Shown here piece after piece: positions 22,200 to 36,000 of a DNA stretch of 64,000 nt. Both the position numbers and the translations under genes were made by a program. Where the stretch lies: assembly GCA_018292915.2 (NCBI GenBank), contig JACVVK020000143.1, forward strand, positions 217,001 through 281,000, in the 5' to 3' direction. Position 1 is the stretch's first letter. Every line of letters starts with the position of its first letter. Source of the DNA: Batillaria attramentaria (Eukaryota > Mollusca > Gastropoda > Batillariidae). A model generated the notes under the pieces. That model was not told where the DNA came from, made no database searches, and saw only the letters and a list, made by a program, of their open reading frames with translations.

Positions 22200-22620
22200 T
22201 ACATCATGGGTGCAAAAACTGGAAAAAAATCATTGATAACCCTCCCTGCATGTCGTGGGTGCAAAACCACCCACAATTTTTAAAGAAGGAATTTCGGGGG
22301 TAGAGTTGGGTAAACATAAGTACCTTCGCCGTACGCCGTGGGTAAAAAATACCCACACCTTCATTCAAAGTTACACAACTCTGTCAATTTTCAATGCACA
22401 TCCACGAAATTTCATGACTTTGTTCATAAGGTATGCGGCTATTTGCCCAGCAAAAATTGTGTTGATTTGTTGGTAAACAAAATAGTTATTTAAAAACAAA
22501 CAACGTTGTATATCCCTCACCATACGTCGTGTGGTAAAAAACTACCCATACTAACAAAGAAGACACCTTGCGCGCCGTACGTCGTGGGTAGTTTTTTACC
22601 CACACATCATGCGTGTGGAA
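22200..22620. repeat. Cluster of TGGGTA/TACCCA hairpin motifs
   Basis: Four hairpin copies in 420 bp, such as CGTGGGTAAAAAATACCCAC (22338-22357) and GTGGGTAGTTTTTTACCCAC (22585-22604), each next to a CGTACGTCG-type flank. Confidence 0.75.
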
Positions 22621-22643
22621 ACAAATGCCCCGGCACCGGCTGA

Positions 22644-23960
22644 GAAATTCCAGACACGTCAGCCATTTCCTCTGCTCTCCAAGAAGACCGTTCTTTGACT
22701 GATATCGCCGACAACTCTGCGTAAGTATTCTTTTTTACGCTAAGTGACCGCTTCCGTTTCCTAAGATATGATGAAAATGTATAAAAAAAATCTTTCTTTA
22801 GAACTATCATTTCAATCAAAGAAATAGATGACGACGTTCGAAAAGTGTACAATACATGCGAACTGGTCAATACTGTTTCACGTGGGCCGATACCAGTGAC
22901 GTCGTGTGATTATCAAAATGTACTTTTTCCATCGTTATATTTGTAAATACAGTAAAACCTGTTTGTCTACGTTTATAATTTGTCAGTCTAATGCCTATTA
23001 CGGCACTTCCCGCTATCTGGCCAGGGCTTATCAGATCCCTCGTATTTTATGTCGCCGCTGTAGTCGTATGGTGTCACTGGTTGAGTGGCTCCCCTGAAAA
23101 TCGTCCCAGTCTGTTCTGTTACTGTGTTAGTTGTTGTAACTGCTGTTTCTCTTGAACGGCCGTGAATGTCATTTCCTATCAGTGGGGCAAGATTCGAATG
23201 TGAAAGATGGGCCGGGGTAGCTGCAAGATATGTTTATACCCTTACTTTCCGAAGCACAATATAGAAACATGGTCAGTGAAACCATAACACACCTGCCCAT
23301 CCTCCTCCCTCCCGCCGACCCTAAGCCCTCCTTCCTCCCGCACCCCTTCATCTCCGCCCCCCCCCCCCCTCACACACCTTTTATCCCCTGATTTCGTGTA
23401 GTTGTTATTTCCAAAAAAACACTTGATCGATTGCCCCCTCCCCCCCCCCCTTTTTCTTTATCCTACCTAAACCGAGTCACTGGTCATAATAGTCTTAGAC
23501 TGATCAATCGATGTCTTCTTGTCTGTTCAGTTATGCTTGTCAGCAAACATGGAGGACAGGCCAAATATTTTTGAAGCTCTAACAGTTGCTTCACAAGCGC
23601 CATAACATTGCCTCCATTTGGAGAAGGTCTCTCTCTCTCTCTCTCGCCGCGAATTAGCTTGCGCGGTGTTAAGCCCTAAATAACTAACTCTCTCTCTCTC
23701 TCTGTCTCTTGTGTGAGTGTGTGGTTGGGGGAGGGGGGGGATCAGGTGTGAAATCGATTAATTTTGTAATTGATGCGCTGTTGCAGGTGAAGGTGTTCTT
23801 GATTTTCTGGCACCAACGCCGTTACTGATCCAGGCAGATAATGGTGAAGAGGGTGAGGAATCGGGTGGTGCCGTCCTGAGAGAATTAGACGATTTTACGG
23901 ATGATGACGAGCCCGATGGGCTTGGAAGTTGTTTGTATGGTAGACCTAACATAGGCACAT
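22644..23960 (+). other. Possible unassigned exons or transposon ORF remnants
   Basis: 22644-22720 reads EIPDTSAISSALQEDRSLTD then IADNSA and ends at a strong GTAAGT. Another open stretch after TTGCAG near 23786 reads EGVLDFLAPTPLLIQADNGE and on through LRELDDFTDDDEPDGLG to a stop near 24012. The two phases do not join, and no start codon was found. They sit between hairpin-motif clusters (22.2-22.6 and 24.57-24.77 kb), so a transposon origin is as likely as a host gene. Confidence 0.25.
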
Positions 23961-24095
23961 TTGGCTGCAACTTGTTGAACCTGGTAACCATCACTCTAAA
24001 AATAAAGTGCTGAAGTTCATTCAAGGTGGCTAGATTTGCGAAATATTCTGTCACCGAATAGCTTTGGCGTGCCGCTGGTATTTCCTAAAGTTTCC

Positions 24096-24131
<36 letters not shown>

Positions 24132-24570
24132 CTCTCTGTCTGAGACCAAGAGAGACAGAGAACTGATTTGTCCAGAACCCAGAATTCTTATTTTATTATT
24201 TTGCAGAACAAAGTCAGGACAATGCTTATGTGTTGAACTTACTTACACAGTTACGTAACTTCCACAAATTCAGCTCCCAGAAATGAAATCAAACATCTGT
24301 GTCATCATGTCTGTCCGCGTATGGAGCGCGCGCGCGTGTGTGTGTGTGTGTGTGGCGCAAGGACAGACAGTAACAGACCTGTGCGTAAAGTGTCACTCTC
24401 TCTCTCTCTCAACTTGACATACGCTTGGAGTATTGACTCCAGCTGCAGGTGATATCACGGCATCAATAGACTGCTTCGCTTGAACGGTGGAAGGTATAGG
24501 TACTGCGAGTCATTTTATTCACAGAACTGTTGTTTTCTACGTATCATCAGTGAATCGTTCATATGAAAAA

Positions 24571-24930
24571 GCATGGGTAGTTATTTACCCACGACGTACG
24601 GCCAGGAATAGTCGAGGAATCTGCTATATGAAAAGCATGGGTAGTTTTTTACCCACGATGTACGGCCAGGAATAGTAGGTGAATCGCCTATTTAGAAAGC
24701 ATGGGTAGTTTTTCACCCACGACGTACGCCGTGTAAGTTTTTAGGCGACGTACGGCGAAGGTTAACCATAGAGCAATTACACAAGAAAAGTGAAACAGGA
24801 ATATCAACAGATATCTCTGTATAGTAACAACAATATCTCTGTATAGTAACAACAATATCTCTGTATAGTAACAACAATATCTCTGTATAGTAACAACAAT
24901 ATCTCTGTATAGTAACAACAATATCTCTGG
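24571..24930. repeat. Three hairpin motifs plus 22-bp array
   Basis: CATGGGTAGTTATTTACCCA and two relatives recur at about 60-bp spacing in 24571-24725, followed by GGCGACGTACGGCGAAGGTTAACC. Then comes AGTAACAACAATATCTCTGTAT repeated about five times (24816-24930). Confidence 0.8.
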
Positions 24931-25123
24931 GACCAAATGAATGTTGCTGCATATTAAAATGCATATTATCGGAATGGCGGGCTGCTACAATGAGATTCAG
25001 TCCCAACAAAATAAGTGAAAAACGCTTTATCTGACAAAAGTTTGACTTGTATCGCGATTCTTGCCCACCTATACAGACCACCTCAGTAGTATGCTTGAAA
25101 GCAATTCAGTTTAGTTCCTTCAC

Positions 25124-25305
25124 TTAACGTGGATGAGTTTGTACCCACGACATTCAATGAGGAAATACATTTTTGTTTTCTTTAAAAGCATGGGTGCATT
25201 TGCACCCACAATGTATGGCACAAGATTTCTTCTTTAATGTGTGTGTGTGTTTGCACCCATGATGTATGGCACGCAATTTTTCAGGCGATGTATGGCAAAG
25301 GTTAA
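25124..25305. mobile_element. TTAA-flanked hairpin MITE
   Basis: TTAA at 25124-25127 and at 25302-25305 bounds sequence carrying three TGGGTGCATTTGCACCCA-type hairpins and ending GGCGATGTATGGCAAAGG. It is related to 29734-29863. Confidence 0.55.
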
Positions 25306-26926
25306 TTAGCATCCATCTCGCTAAGAAAACATCAACAAAATACATGTACACACAAAGGAAAAAAAGCCTTTAGTATTTTCATATGTTTAATTCCTTGTAC
25401 AAGGACCCAGCATCAAGAACCATCACACAAAAAAAAAAAAAAAAAAACCAGAAAAATCAACCACACAGACACACTAATCACAGAATGATGGACTAAATAT
25501 TAAATGGCAACTGAACCAGGCCAACTTGTTGCCTCACTGCCTCTCGTCTCGCCACAACACGCAGTACAATACAATACAATACAGTACGGGAACACGGGCA
25601 GCACACATCCACTTCACGCCATACAGCAGTCTGAACTCTGTACATCATACACATGCTTTTACATCACAATTTGCTATTATTTGTGCATAAACTGTACACA
25701 TAGTAAGAAAGACCCAATGTGCTTTGTATGGAAATCCATGTGTCTATCCTCTTCTACACTTGAACAGAGCAAACACAAACGTAGCAAGATGCATAAACCT
25801 GTAAAACATTATCTTGCAATGCATATGCCAGTTGCTACAAATGTGTATCAGCGATGCATGTCATCAACATCCTGTTTTGTAATTTTCTGCAAAACAATTT
25901 ATCCCTCACATAATGATGTGAATGAAACACGATTAAATAGAAATCACAACTTAGAAATACGGAAAAAAAAACCTACGAGTTACATTTGGGAACAGAACAG
26001 GTGCAACTAGCTTTTACCCCAAGACGGTGAAAGCCTGAATTCAACACTCATTGCCAATAAACAACTGGACTGCCTGTGCAACCTTCACACGCTCCTGTTG
26101 TAGTGAAAGTGATTGTGAGAGAGTAACACAGCAATATTGCCATGGGAACAGTTGCATCGAGAGGGAAAACAGAACATCTAGTGATCCACAGTGAACAGTC
26201 AGTATGATTGTGACAGTCATAATTTAATCACCCATGCTGCAAGATCTGACAATAATTTCTACACAGTAAACCATTATCAGCTTGTACTCTGAACGACTCA
26301 AGATGTAAAGTCCATCTCCACTGCATGAAAAACGATGCTGATAAAAATTTCAAGGAAAAAGATGTGAGGGTTACAACTGCCAAGTGATGACTAAAAACAA
26401 CCATCTTCATTGCATGATTTTCTACATGTGGGAGTAGTGAATGTTGTCTACAAGCTGAAAGCAGACAAGCTACACAATAACCAACCTCTTCCAAAACCTT
26501 ATTCTGTCTCGTCATTATTTTCCTTGCTTTTTACACTACACACACAAAATCAACTACATTGTGACACTAAAAGTTTTTTGTATTTTTCATGATAAAAAAA
26601 ACAAATACTTCACTCAGCCAAAGGCACAGTCCAACAACATTACACATGCAATGACCATACATGCATTCATAATGTACTTCATTATGTTTTCATTGGAAAG
26701 CAATCCATTGCTTTTATTCCACTGACAGATGACACTTGACTTCCATTTTCATATAATTGCGCATTTCATTGGTGTGGCTACTTAGCTGGATGACAATACA
26801 TGTAATAAAGAACACTGGGGGGGAGAAAAAGCCCGGACACTGGGACACAGCGGAAAGATGTAATGAAGGAATGAAGGCAAGGCAAGGAGCGTGAAGACTT
26901 GGTGCAGTCAATCAGTGGAAGACCAT
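25306..26926 (-). other. 3' flank/UTR of RB1CC1
   Basis: No coding sequence recognised; AT-rich with an A-run at 25429-25447. Minus-strand AATAAA at 26713-26718, about 210 nt past the RB1CC1 stop, is a plausible poly(A) signal. Confidence 0.4.
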
Positions 26927-27013
26927 TCATCCCGATGAGCCACCAGGGTTCCAAGGTTTGGCTTTCACGCGGTAGAACTTGGTTCCAACAGGAACCTTAA
27001 ACCTGTTCTGAGG
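26927..27013 (-). CDS. RB1CC1: RB1CC1 exon 28 (Claw end and stop)
   Basis: Acceptor GGTTTCAG. Reads PQNRFKVPVGTKFYRVKAKP then WNPGGSSG and TGA (26929-26927). Arg 1461, the Claw FIR-binding residue, is the fourth codon. Confidence 0.92.
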   Translation of the reverse strand, partial: PQNRFKVPVGTKFYRVKAKPWNPGGSSG

Positions 27014-30000
27014 CTGAAACCAAAGCCACAAAGAACGCGATAAAAACTTAAATGTCTAATGGACAACACAACACTAAGACACAGTCAATGAAGTAATGCA
27101 GACCCCAGCCCTTCCACTTCCACTTCCACCCTCCTTCTCCTAACTAGTCTCCGCCAACACTGATAGCAATTACATGAGACTGACAAACACTGACAACTGT
27201 GAGTTTTTCATTAAAACAATTAGTATACAACTCTCACTCAATAAAAAATAAACCAACAGTGGTAAGTGCCTGTAGTAAGTGCCTGTAATTTTGTTAAAGA
27301 AAAGATCAATGAAAAAGTTGATTTCACTTTCCGTTGAACACTGCTGGTATTTGCCCTGCAACCCAACTGCTATGAAAGTAGGAGACATCACAGTGGATAC
27401 CGACCTTCCTGGCCTGACAGTATTCCCGCTCCGTGATCTCCGCCAGCACCCAGTTCTTCCGCGGTTCCCCCTCCACTGGAACAACACACACACATACTTC
27501 TGCCATCACCTTGGTCTAACTTTGCACATAGCAAAGTACAACAGCCACTCAAGGCAAAACAAAATAAACAAGAAGATAACAATATCCCTCTAACAACAGG
27601 TTATACACAAGCTCAAGGCAAACTAGTCAAAGCGTTATCTGCAGTAAATGAATAGCGGTTGAGCAACTCTGATGGCTGCTAAACGCGGCTGCTCAAGAGT
27701 TTGCTGAAGTGGGCAAGTGGCAGCAGCAACGGACCAAGCATTAGTACAAACGGTGGTGAGAGAGTTGAGCTATCTATAGGAGACTGGGTATAAGGAAGAC
27801 TTACCAGAGTGAGAGAGTTGAGCTATCTATAGGAGACTGGGTATAAGGAAGACTTACCAGAGTGAGAGAGTTGAGCTATCTATAGGAGACTGGGTATAAG
27901 GAAGACTTACCAGAGTAAGAGAGTTGAGCTATCTATAGGAGACAGGGTATAAGGAAGACTTACCAGAGTGAGAGAGTTGAGCTATCTATAGGAGACTGGG
28001 TATAAGGAAGACTTACCAGGGTGAGAGAGTTGAGCTATCTGTAGGAGACTGGGTATAAGGAAGACTTACCAGAGTGAGAGAGTTGAGCTATCTGTAGGAG
28101 ACTGGGTATAAGGAAGACTTACCAGAGTGAGAGAGTTGAGCTATCTGTAGGAGACTGGGTATAAGGAAGACTTACCAGAGTGAGAGAGTTGAGCTATCTA
28201 TAGGAGACTGGGTATAAGGAAGACTTACCAGAGTGAGAGAGTTGAGCTATCTATAGGAGACTGGGTATAAGGAAGACTTACCAGAGTGAGAGAGTTGAGC
28301 TATCTATAGGAGACTGGGTATAAGGAAGACTTACCAGAGTGAGAGAGTTGAGCTATCTATAGGAGACTGGGTATAAGGAAGACTTACCAGAGTGAGAGAG
28401 TTGAGCTATCTATAGGAGACTGGGTATAAGGAAGACTTACCAGAGTGAGAGAGTTGAACTATCTATAGGAGACTGGGTATAAGGAAGACTTACCAGAGTG
28501 AGAGAGTTGAGCTATCTATAGGAGACTGGGTATAAGGAAGACTTACCAGAGTGAGAGAGTTGAGCTATCTATAGGAGACTGGGTATAAGGAAGACTTACC
28601 AGAGTGAGAGAGTTGAGCTATCTATAGGAGACTGGGTATAAGGAAGACTTACCAGAGTGAGAGAGTTGAGCTATCTATAGGAGACTGGGTATAAGGAAGA
28701 CTTACCAGAGTGAGAGAGTTAAGCTATCTATAGGAGACTGGGTATAAGGAAGACTTACCAGAGTGAGAGAGTTGAGCTATCTATAGGAGACTGGGTATAA
28801 AGGAAGACTTACCAGAGTGAGAGAGTTGAGCTATCTATAGGAGACTGGGTATAAGGAAGACTTACCAGAGTGAGAGAGTTGAGCTATCTATAGGAGACTG
28901 GGTATAAGGAAGACTTACCAGAGTGAGAGAGTTGAGCTATCTACAGGAGACTGGGTATAAGGAAGACTTACCAGAGTGAGAGAGTTGAGCTATCTATAGG
29001 AGACTGGGTATAAGGAAGACTTACCAGGCTTCAGTCCAAGAGAGTCCACAGAGTCGCTGTGTAAGAAGTGAAGAGTATTGCCCACAGTAAACACAACGTA
29101 CTGGTCGTGACGATCATCCAGACACAACAACACAAGGTCACCCACATAGCAGCTGCAACATCATTACACAGATTATGCTTCATGTACATATAACTAACCA
29201 TGTGTTCTTCAGCTGCGTACAGCTAATCCTGGTTTTCAATGGATTACGCATCGTATCACAACAAACATAAACTCATAATTGTTTGGAAGAGGGGAAACAT
29301 GCGAAACTAGAACTATACAGCCTGAGTTTGGAAGAGGGGAAACATGCGAAACTAGAACTATACAGCTTGGGTTTGGAAGAGGGGAAACATGCGAAACTAG
29401 AACTAACAGCTTGGTTTGGTTTTTTTTCAGAAGTGTGATTTCTCATTTAACAGGTTGTGTAAACAGGACAGGCGCCTCTGTGATGATCAAGAGGGAATCA
29501 CTAGCATGGACAATTGCAAAATTAGTCTCTAAACACACACACACACACAGATGATACAGACAACTCAACAAAAGATGAAAGTCACCTCAGTATTGAAACC
29601 TTGTCACGTGCTTCCCTGCGAGTACTGGCCGTCATGGACATGGTCATCTAGTAGACAGACAGCTTGGGATCAGTGTCAGTAGCTAACTACCTACCCTACA
29701 TTGCCAATGTAAAAAAACTTTCACCGTCAAAAGTTAAACCAACCTTCGCTGTACATCGCCTAAAAACTTGCGTGCCATAAATCGTGGGTGCAAACGCACC
29801 CACACTTAAGCAAGAAAACTTGCACGCTGTGAAAGTGTAGGCGCAACATACGGTGAAGATTAACTATTTGTTGTTTATACTGATCAGCAATAACTCAGGC
29901 GACTGAATTGCTAATATTTACAAGGTGACGGTTCGACTTCCTGGGTAAAGGTCCCCCAAACAAAAACATCAAACTCAAACTGATCATACAAAATCAATGT

Positions 30001-33000
30001 TGAATACTGTACAACTTACAAGTTTGGTTTCCAGCTCTGAAATTCTTTGTTCCCGCATGTTTGCAATCTGTACAAAAAGTAATGTCATAGGACAGTCTGT
30101 CTGCTATCACAGAAATAACCACTTTGGGGGGGAAGCTAACTGTATGTTTGTACGCACAACTCCTAGTCTCCGTATTTTCAATGTTTCGGTAAAAAGACAA
30201 GGAAGGTGCTGAGCATGGTCACCTCACATTGCAGTGGCTTTTCTATGTTCACTCAATCAGCTGATCCCCCATGTTTTGACCAGCGTCTGAACAGCAAGTT
30301 ACTACAAAATCAATCTCCTGATGGATTGTTTTCATCTTCTGGGCTGTTACAGAGAAATGAACTGTAACAATACAGGTCTTGCCTGATGAGGTAAAATCTT
30401 CGCTATACTACATGAACCACGTACCTACACTACATGAACCACGTACCTACACTACATGAACCACATACCTACAGGCAATACACTACTACATGTACATACC
30501 TGTTCCCAGTCACTGGTCCTTGAGATGCTCTCCTCCATTTGACCCCTGTCGCATCAAACATTATCAACCAATAAGAACGTGTTACACAACTCTAAATATA
30601 GCCTATACAAACATTATCAACCAATAAGAAGTTAGAACGTGTCACACATGAACTCTAAATGTAGCCTACACAAAATATGTTCACTTCGGTGTTCACTGAT
30701 GCTAAAACGCTTCAGGTCAACAAACACCCAAACTTGGATGTAGGGATATTACCCAAACAAGTTAGCTCGTTTCATCTGGAACAAGTGACAAACTATTTTT
30801 AAGCCCACAAATCCTGATCTTACACTGGAAAGAAGCACAAGCATGAACACGTTGTTCCCCTCTATTTCCACTACTTTCTATTTCCACTACTTTCTATTTC
30901 CACTACTTTCATCATTTCTGGTTGTATGAGTTCCCTCAGCCCCCCCCCCCCCCCTTCCACAGTACATGTATCATGGTGTTTTTGTGTTTAAGTCCAAATC
31001 CCACACCACACTCACCAACCCCGCACCCCCCCCCCTTTCCACAGTACATGTAGCATGGTGTTTTTGTGTTTAAGTCCAAATCCCACACTCACCCCCCCCC
31101 CCTTTCCACAGTACATGTATCATGGTGTTTTTGTGTTTAAGTCCAAATCCCCCACTCACCACCCCCCACCCCCCCTTTCCACAGTACATGTATCATGGTG
31201 TTTTTGTGTTAAGTCCAAATCCCATACTCACCCCCCCCCCCCCTTTCCACAGTACATGTATCATGGTGTTTTTGTGTTTAAGTCCAAATCCCACACTCAC
31301 CACCCCCCCCCCCCCCCCCCTTTCCACAGTACATGTATCATGGTGTTTTTGTGTTTAAGTCCAAATCCCCCACTCACCACCCCCCACCCCCCCTTTCCAC
31401 AGTACATGTATCATGGTGTTTTTGTGTTTAAGTCCAAATCCCACACTCCCCCCCCCAACCCCCCCCCCCCCCCCAGTACATGTATCATGGTGTTTTTGTG
31501 TTTAAGTCCAAATCCCCCACTCACCACCCCCCACCCCCCCTTTCCACAGTACATGTATCATGGTGTTTTTGTGTTTAAGTCCAAATCCCCACTCCCCCCC
31601 CCCCCTTCCACAGTACATGTATCATAGTGTTTTTGTGTTTAAGTCCAAATCCCACACTCACCACCCCCACCCCCTTCCACAGTACATGTATCATGGTGTT
31701 TTTGTGTTTAAGTCCAAATCCCACACTCACCCCCCCCCCCCTTCCACAGTACATGTATCATGGTGTTTTTGTGTTTAAGTCCAAATCCCACACTCACCAC
31801 CCCCACCCCCCCACCCCTTTCCACAGTACATGTATCATGGTGTTTTTTGTGTTTAAGTCCAAATCCCACACTCACCCCCCCCACCCCCCCCCCCTTCCAC
31901 AGTACATGTATCATGGTGTTTTGTATTTAAGTCCACTCAATCCCGCACTCACCCCCCCCCCACCCCCCCCCCCTTCCACAGTACATGTATCATGGTGTTT
32001 TTGTGTTTAAGTCCAAATCCCACACTCACCACCCCCACCCACCCTTTCCACAGTACATGTATCATGGTGTTTTTGTGTTTAAGTCCAAATCCCACACTCA
32101 CCACCCCCCCCCCCCCCCCTTTCCACAGTACATGTATCATGGTGTTTTTGTGTTTAAGTCCAAATCCCACACTCACCACCACCCCCCCCCCCTTCCACAG
32201 TACATGTATCATGGTGTTTTTGTGTTTAAGTCCAAATCCCACACTCACCCCCCCCCCACCCCCCCCCCCCCTTCCACAGTACATGTATCATGGTGTTTTG
32301 TATTTAAGTCCACTCAATCCCGCACTCACCCCCCCCCCACCCCCCCCCCCTTCCACAGTACATGTATCATGGTGTTTTTGTGTTTAAGTCCAAATCCCAC
32401 ACTCACCACCCCCACCCACCCTTTCCACAGTACATGTATCATGGTGTTTTTGTGTTTAAGTCCAAATCCCACACTCACCCCCCCCCCCCCTTTCCACAGT
32501 ACATGTATCATGGTGTTTTTGTGTTTAAGTCCAAATCCCACACTCACCACCACCACCCCCCCCCCCCTTCCACAGTACATGTATCATGGTGTTTTTGTGT
32601 TTAAGTCCAAATCCCACACTCACCACCCCCTACCCCCTTCCACAGTACATGTATCATGGTGTTTTTGTGTTTAAGTCCAAATCCCACACTCACCACCCCC
32701 TCCCCCCCTTTCCACAGTACATGTATCATGGTGTTTTTGTGTTTAAGTCCAAATCCCATACTCACCACCCCCCCCTACCCCTTCCACAGTACATGTATCA
32801 TGGTGTTTTTGTGTTTAAGTCCAAATCCCACACTCACCACCCCCACCCACCCTTTCCACAGTACATGTATCATGGTGTTTTTGTGTTTAAGTCCAAATCC
32901 CCCACTCACCACCCCCCCCCCCCCTTTCCACAGTACATGTATCATAGTGTTTTTGTGTTTAAGTCCAAATCCCCCACTCACCACCCCCCACCCCCCCTTT

Positions 33001-36000
33001 CCACAGTACATGTATCATGGTGTTTTTGTGTTTAGTCCAAATCCCACACTCACCCCCCCCCCACCCCCCCCCCCACCCCCCTTCCACAGTACATGTATCA
33101 TGGTGTTTTGTATTTAAGTCCACTCAATCCCGCACTCACCCCCACCCCCCCCCCCACCCCCTTCCACAGTACATGTATCATGGTGTTTTTGTGTTTAAGT
33201 CCAAATCCCACACTCACCCCCCCCCCCCCCCCCCTTCCACAGTACATGTATCATGGTGTTTTTGTGTTTAAGTCCAAATCCCCCACTCCCCCCCCCCCCC
33301 CCCCCCCTTCCACAGTACATGTATCATGGTGTTTTTGTGTTTAAGTCCAAATCCCACACTCACCCAGAAGCTGTGCGAGCGGGAGTGAGGCTGAATGGGG
33401 CGGCATCCGTGACAACAGTGGGCGAGAGAGGCGCTGTGGAGGTTGCCATGGAGTGAAGTTGATTGCTGTACTGGCTGAGTTGCTGCTGCATTAAGGCCAC
33501 CTCATCCTCCAGACGACGATTCTCACGTCTGATGAATAAACAAATCTCATTCACAAACTGTTTGGTAGCGAGCGAGCATGTGCTGTACAAACTGTTTGGT
33601 AGCGAGCGAGCATGTGCTGTACAAACTGGTAGCGAGTGAGCATGTGCTGTACAAACTGTTTGGTAGCCAGTCAGCACGTCATGTAAAACCTGTCTGGCAG
33701 CGAGTCAGAATGTGCTGTACAAACTGTTTGGTAGCCAGTCAGCACGTCATGTAAAACCTGTCTGGCAGCGAGTCAGCACGTCATGTAAAACCTGTCTGGC
33801 AGCGAGTCAGCACGTCATGTAAAACCTGTCTGGCAGCCAGTCAGCACGTCATGTAAAACCTGTCTGGCAGCGAGTCAGCACGTCATGTAAAACCTGTCTG
33901 GCAGCCAGTCAGCATGTGCTGTACAAACTAAAATGTCACCTCACACTCACCAAGGAACACTATGTTTCCCCAGACACCTGGACGTATGTACATACAGGCG
34001 ATCAGGGTGAAACAACAGAAAAGGTGTGTAGCTGTTATGGAAAGAACGTACATTTAGTGATTTACAGGCAGGCAGACGGTCACTTACATTAACTGTAACT
34101 CCCTCTCTTTGACATCTGTCAGTCTCTTCCTGATGCTGTCAGTATTACCGTCTCCAGCGTTCAGCTCATCTCCCGACACTAGAAAACATACGGATCATTG
34201 TTTACAGTAACATCATCAGGTAAACAATATTTTAACAGCCTGGTGTCAAATCAACTGGCCAGTTAAGTGGGATGTTGAATATGATGGGAATAACACATGA
34301 CACTGGAAGAACATTTAGCTGAGCGAGAAAAGTGGAACCCTTACCTTGCGACTCCAACTCCTTCACTTTGTTGCGGAGTTCCTCAATAGTGCGATCTTTG
34401 TCTTGTACCGCTCGACTCACTGCCTCATTAAACTGGACCTGATAACACCAGTACACACAACCCTGTCACAATGGTGTCAACTATGTGCATCCACAGTGTT
34501 CATATGAGAGGCGTCAACCAGTGTTCATATGAGAGGCATCAACCACAGTGTTCATATGAGAGGCATCAACCAGTGTTCATATGAGAGGCATCAACCACAG
34601 TGTTCATATGAGAGGCATCAACCAGTGTTCATATGAGAGGCATCAACCACAGTGTTCATATGAGAGGCATCAACCAGTGTTCATATGAGAGGCATCAACC
34701 AGTGTTCAAATGAGAGGCATCAACCACAGTGTTCATATGAGAGGCATCAACCAGTGTTCATATGAGAGGCATCAACCAGTGTTCATATGAGAGGCATCAA
34801 CCACAGTGTTCATATGAGAGGCATCAACCAGTGTTCATATGAGAGGCATCAACCAGTGTTCATATGAGAGGCATCAACCAGTGTTCATATGAGAGGCATC
34901 AACCACAGTGTTCATGTTAGAGGCATCAACCAGTGTTCATATGAGAGGCATTAACCACAGTGTTCATGTTAGAGGCATCAACCACAGTGTTCATGTTAGA
35001 GGCATCAACCACAGTGTTCATGTTAGAGGCATCAACCAGTGTTCATATGAGAGGCATCAACCACAGTGTTCATGTTAGAGGCATCAACCACAGTGTTCAT
35101 GTTAGAGGCATCAACCACAGTGTTCATGTTAGAGGCATCAACCACAGTGTTCATGTTAGAGGCATCAACCACAGTGTTCATATTAGACTTAGAGGCATCA
35201 ACCACAGTGTTCATATTAGCAGCATCAAAACCAGGTAAAGCCTCAAACTACAGCAGGCACACAAGTATTACTCTGTATCGTATGTGGAAAAGCCTTCGTA
35301 AGCAACTCTCACACTGCAACTACTTCACTGATATACCTACCACAAAGTGACTAACACCTTACCTGTCTCTCTACCACCCAACCATACATCTACACAAGAC
35401 AGAAGTGACCAACACCTTACCTGTCTCTACACAACACAGAAGTGACCAACACCTTACCTGTCTCTACACAAGACAGAAGTGACCAACACCTTACCTGTCG
35501 CTACACAAGACAGAAGTGACCAACACCTTACCTGTCTCTCTACCACCCAACCATACATCTACACAAGACAGAAGTGACCAACACCTTACCTGTCTCTACA
35601 CAAGACAGAAGTGACCAACACCTTACCTGTCTCTACACAAGACAGAAGTGACCAACACCTTACCTGTCTCTACACAAGACAGAAGTGACCAACACCTTAC
35701 CTGTCTCTACACAACACAGAAGTGGCCAACACCTTACCTGTCTCTACACAACACAGAAGTGACCAACACCTTACCTGTCTCTACACAACACAGAAGTGAC
35801 CAACACCTTACCTGTCTCTCTACCACCCAACCATACATCTACACAAGACAGAAGCGACCAACACCTTACCTGTCTCTACACAACACAGAAGTGACCAACA
35901 CCTTACCTGTCTCTACACAACACAGAAGTGACCAACACCTTACCTGTCTCTACACAACACAGAAGTGACCAACACCTTACCTGTCTCTACACAAGACAGA

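Noticed and set aside
31055..33271. Several proline-rich ORFs (MVFLCLSPNP repeats)
   Set aside because: Translations of the poly-C array in an RB1CC1 intron.
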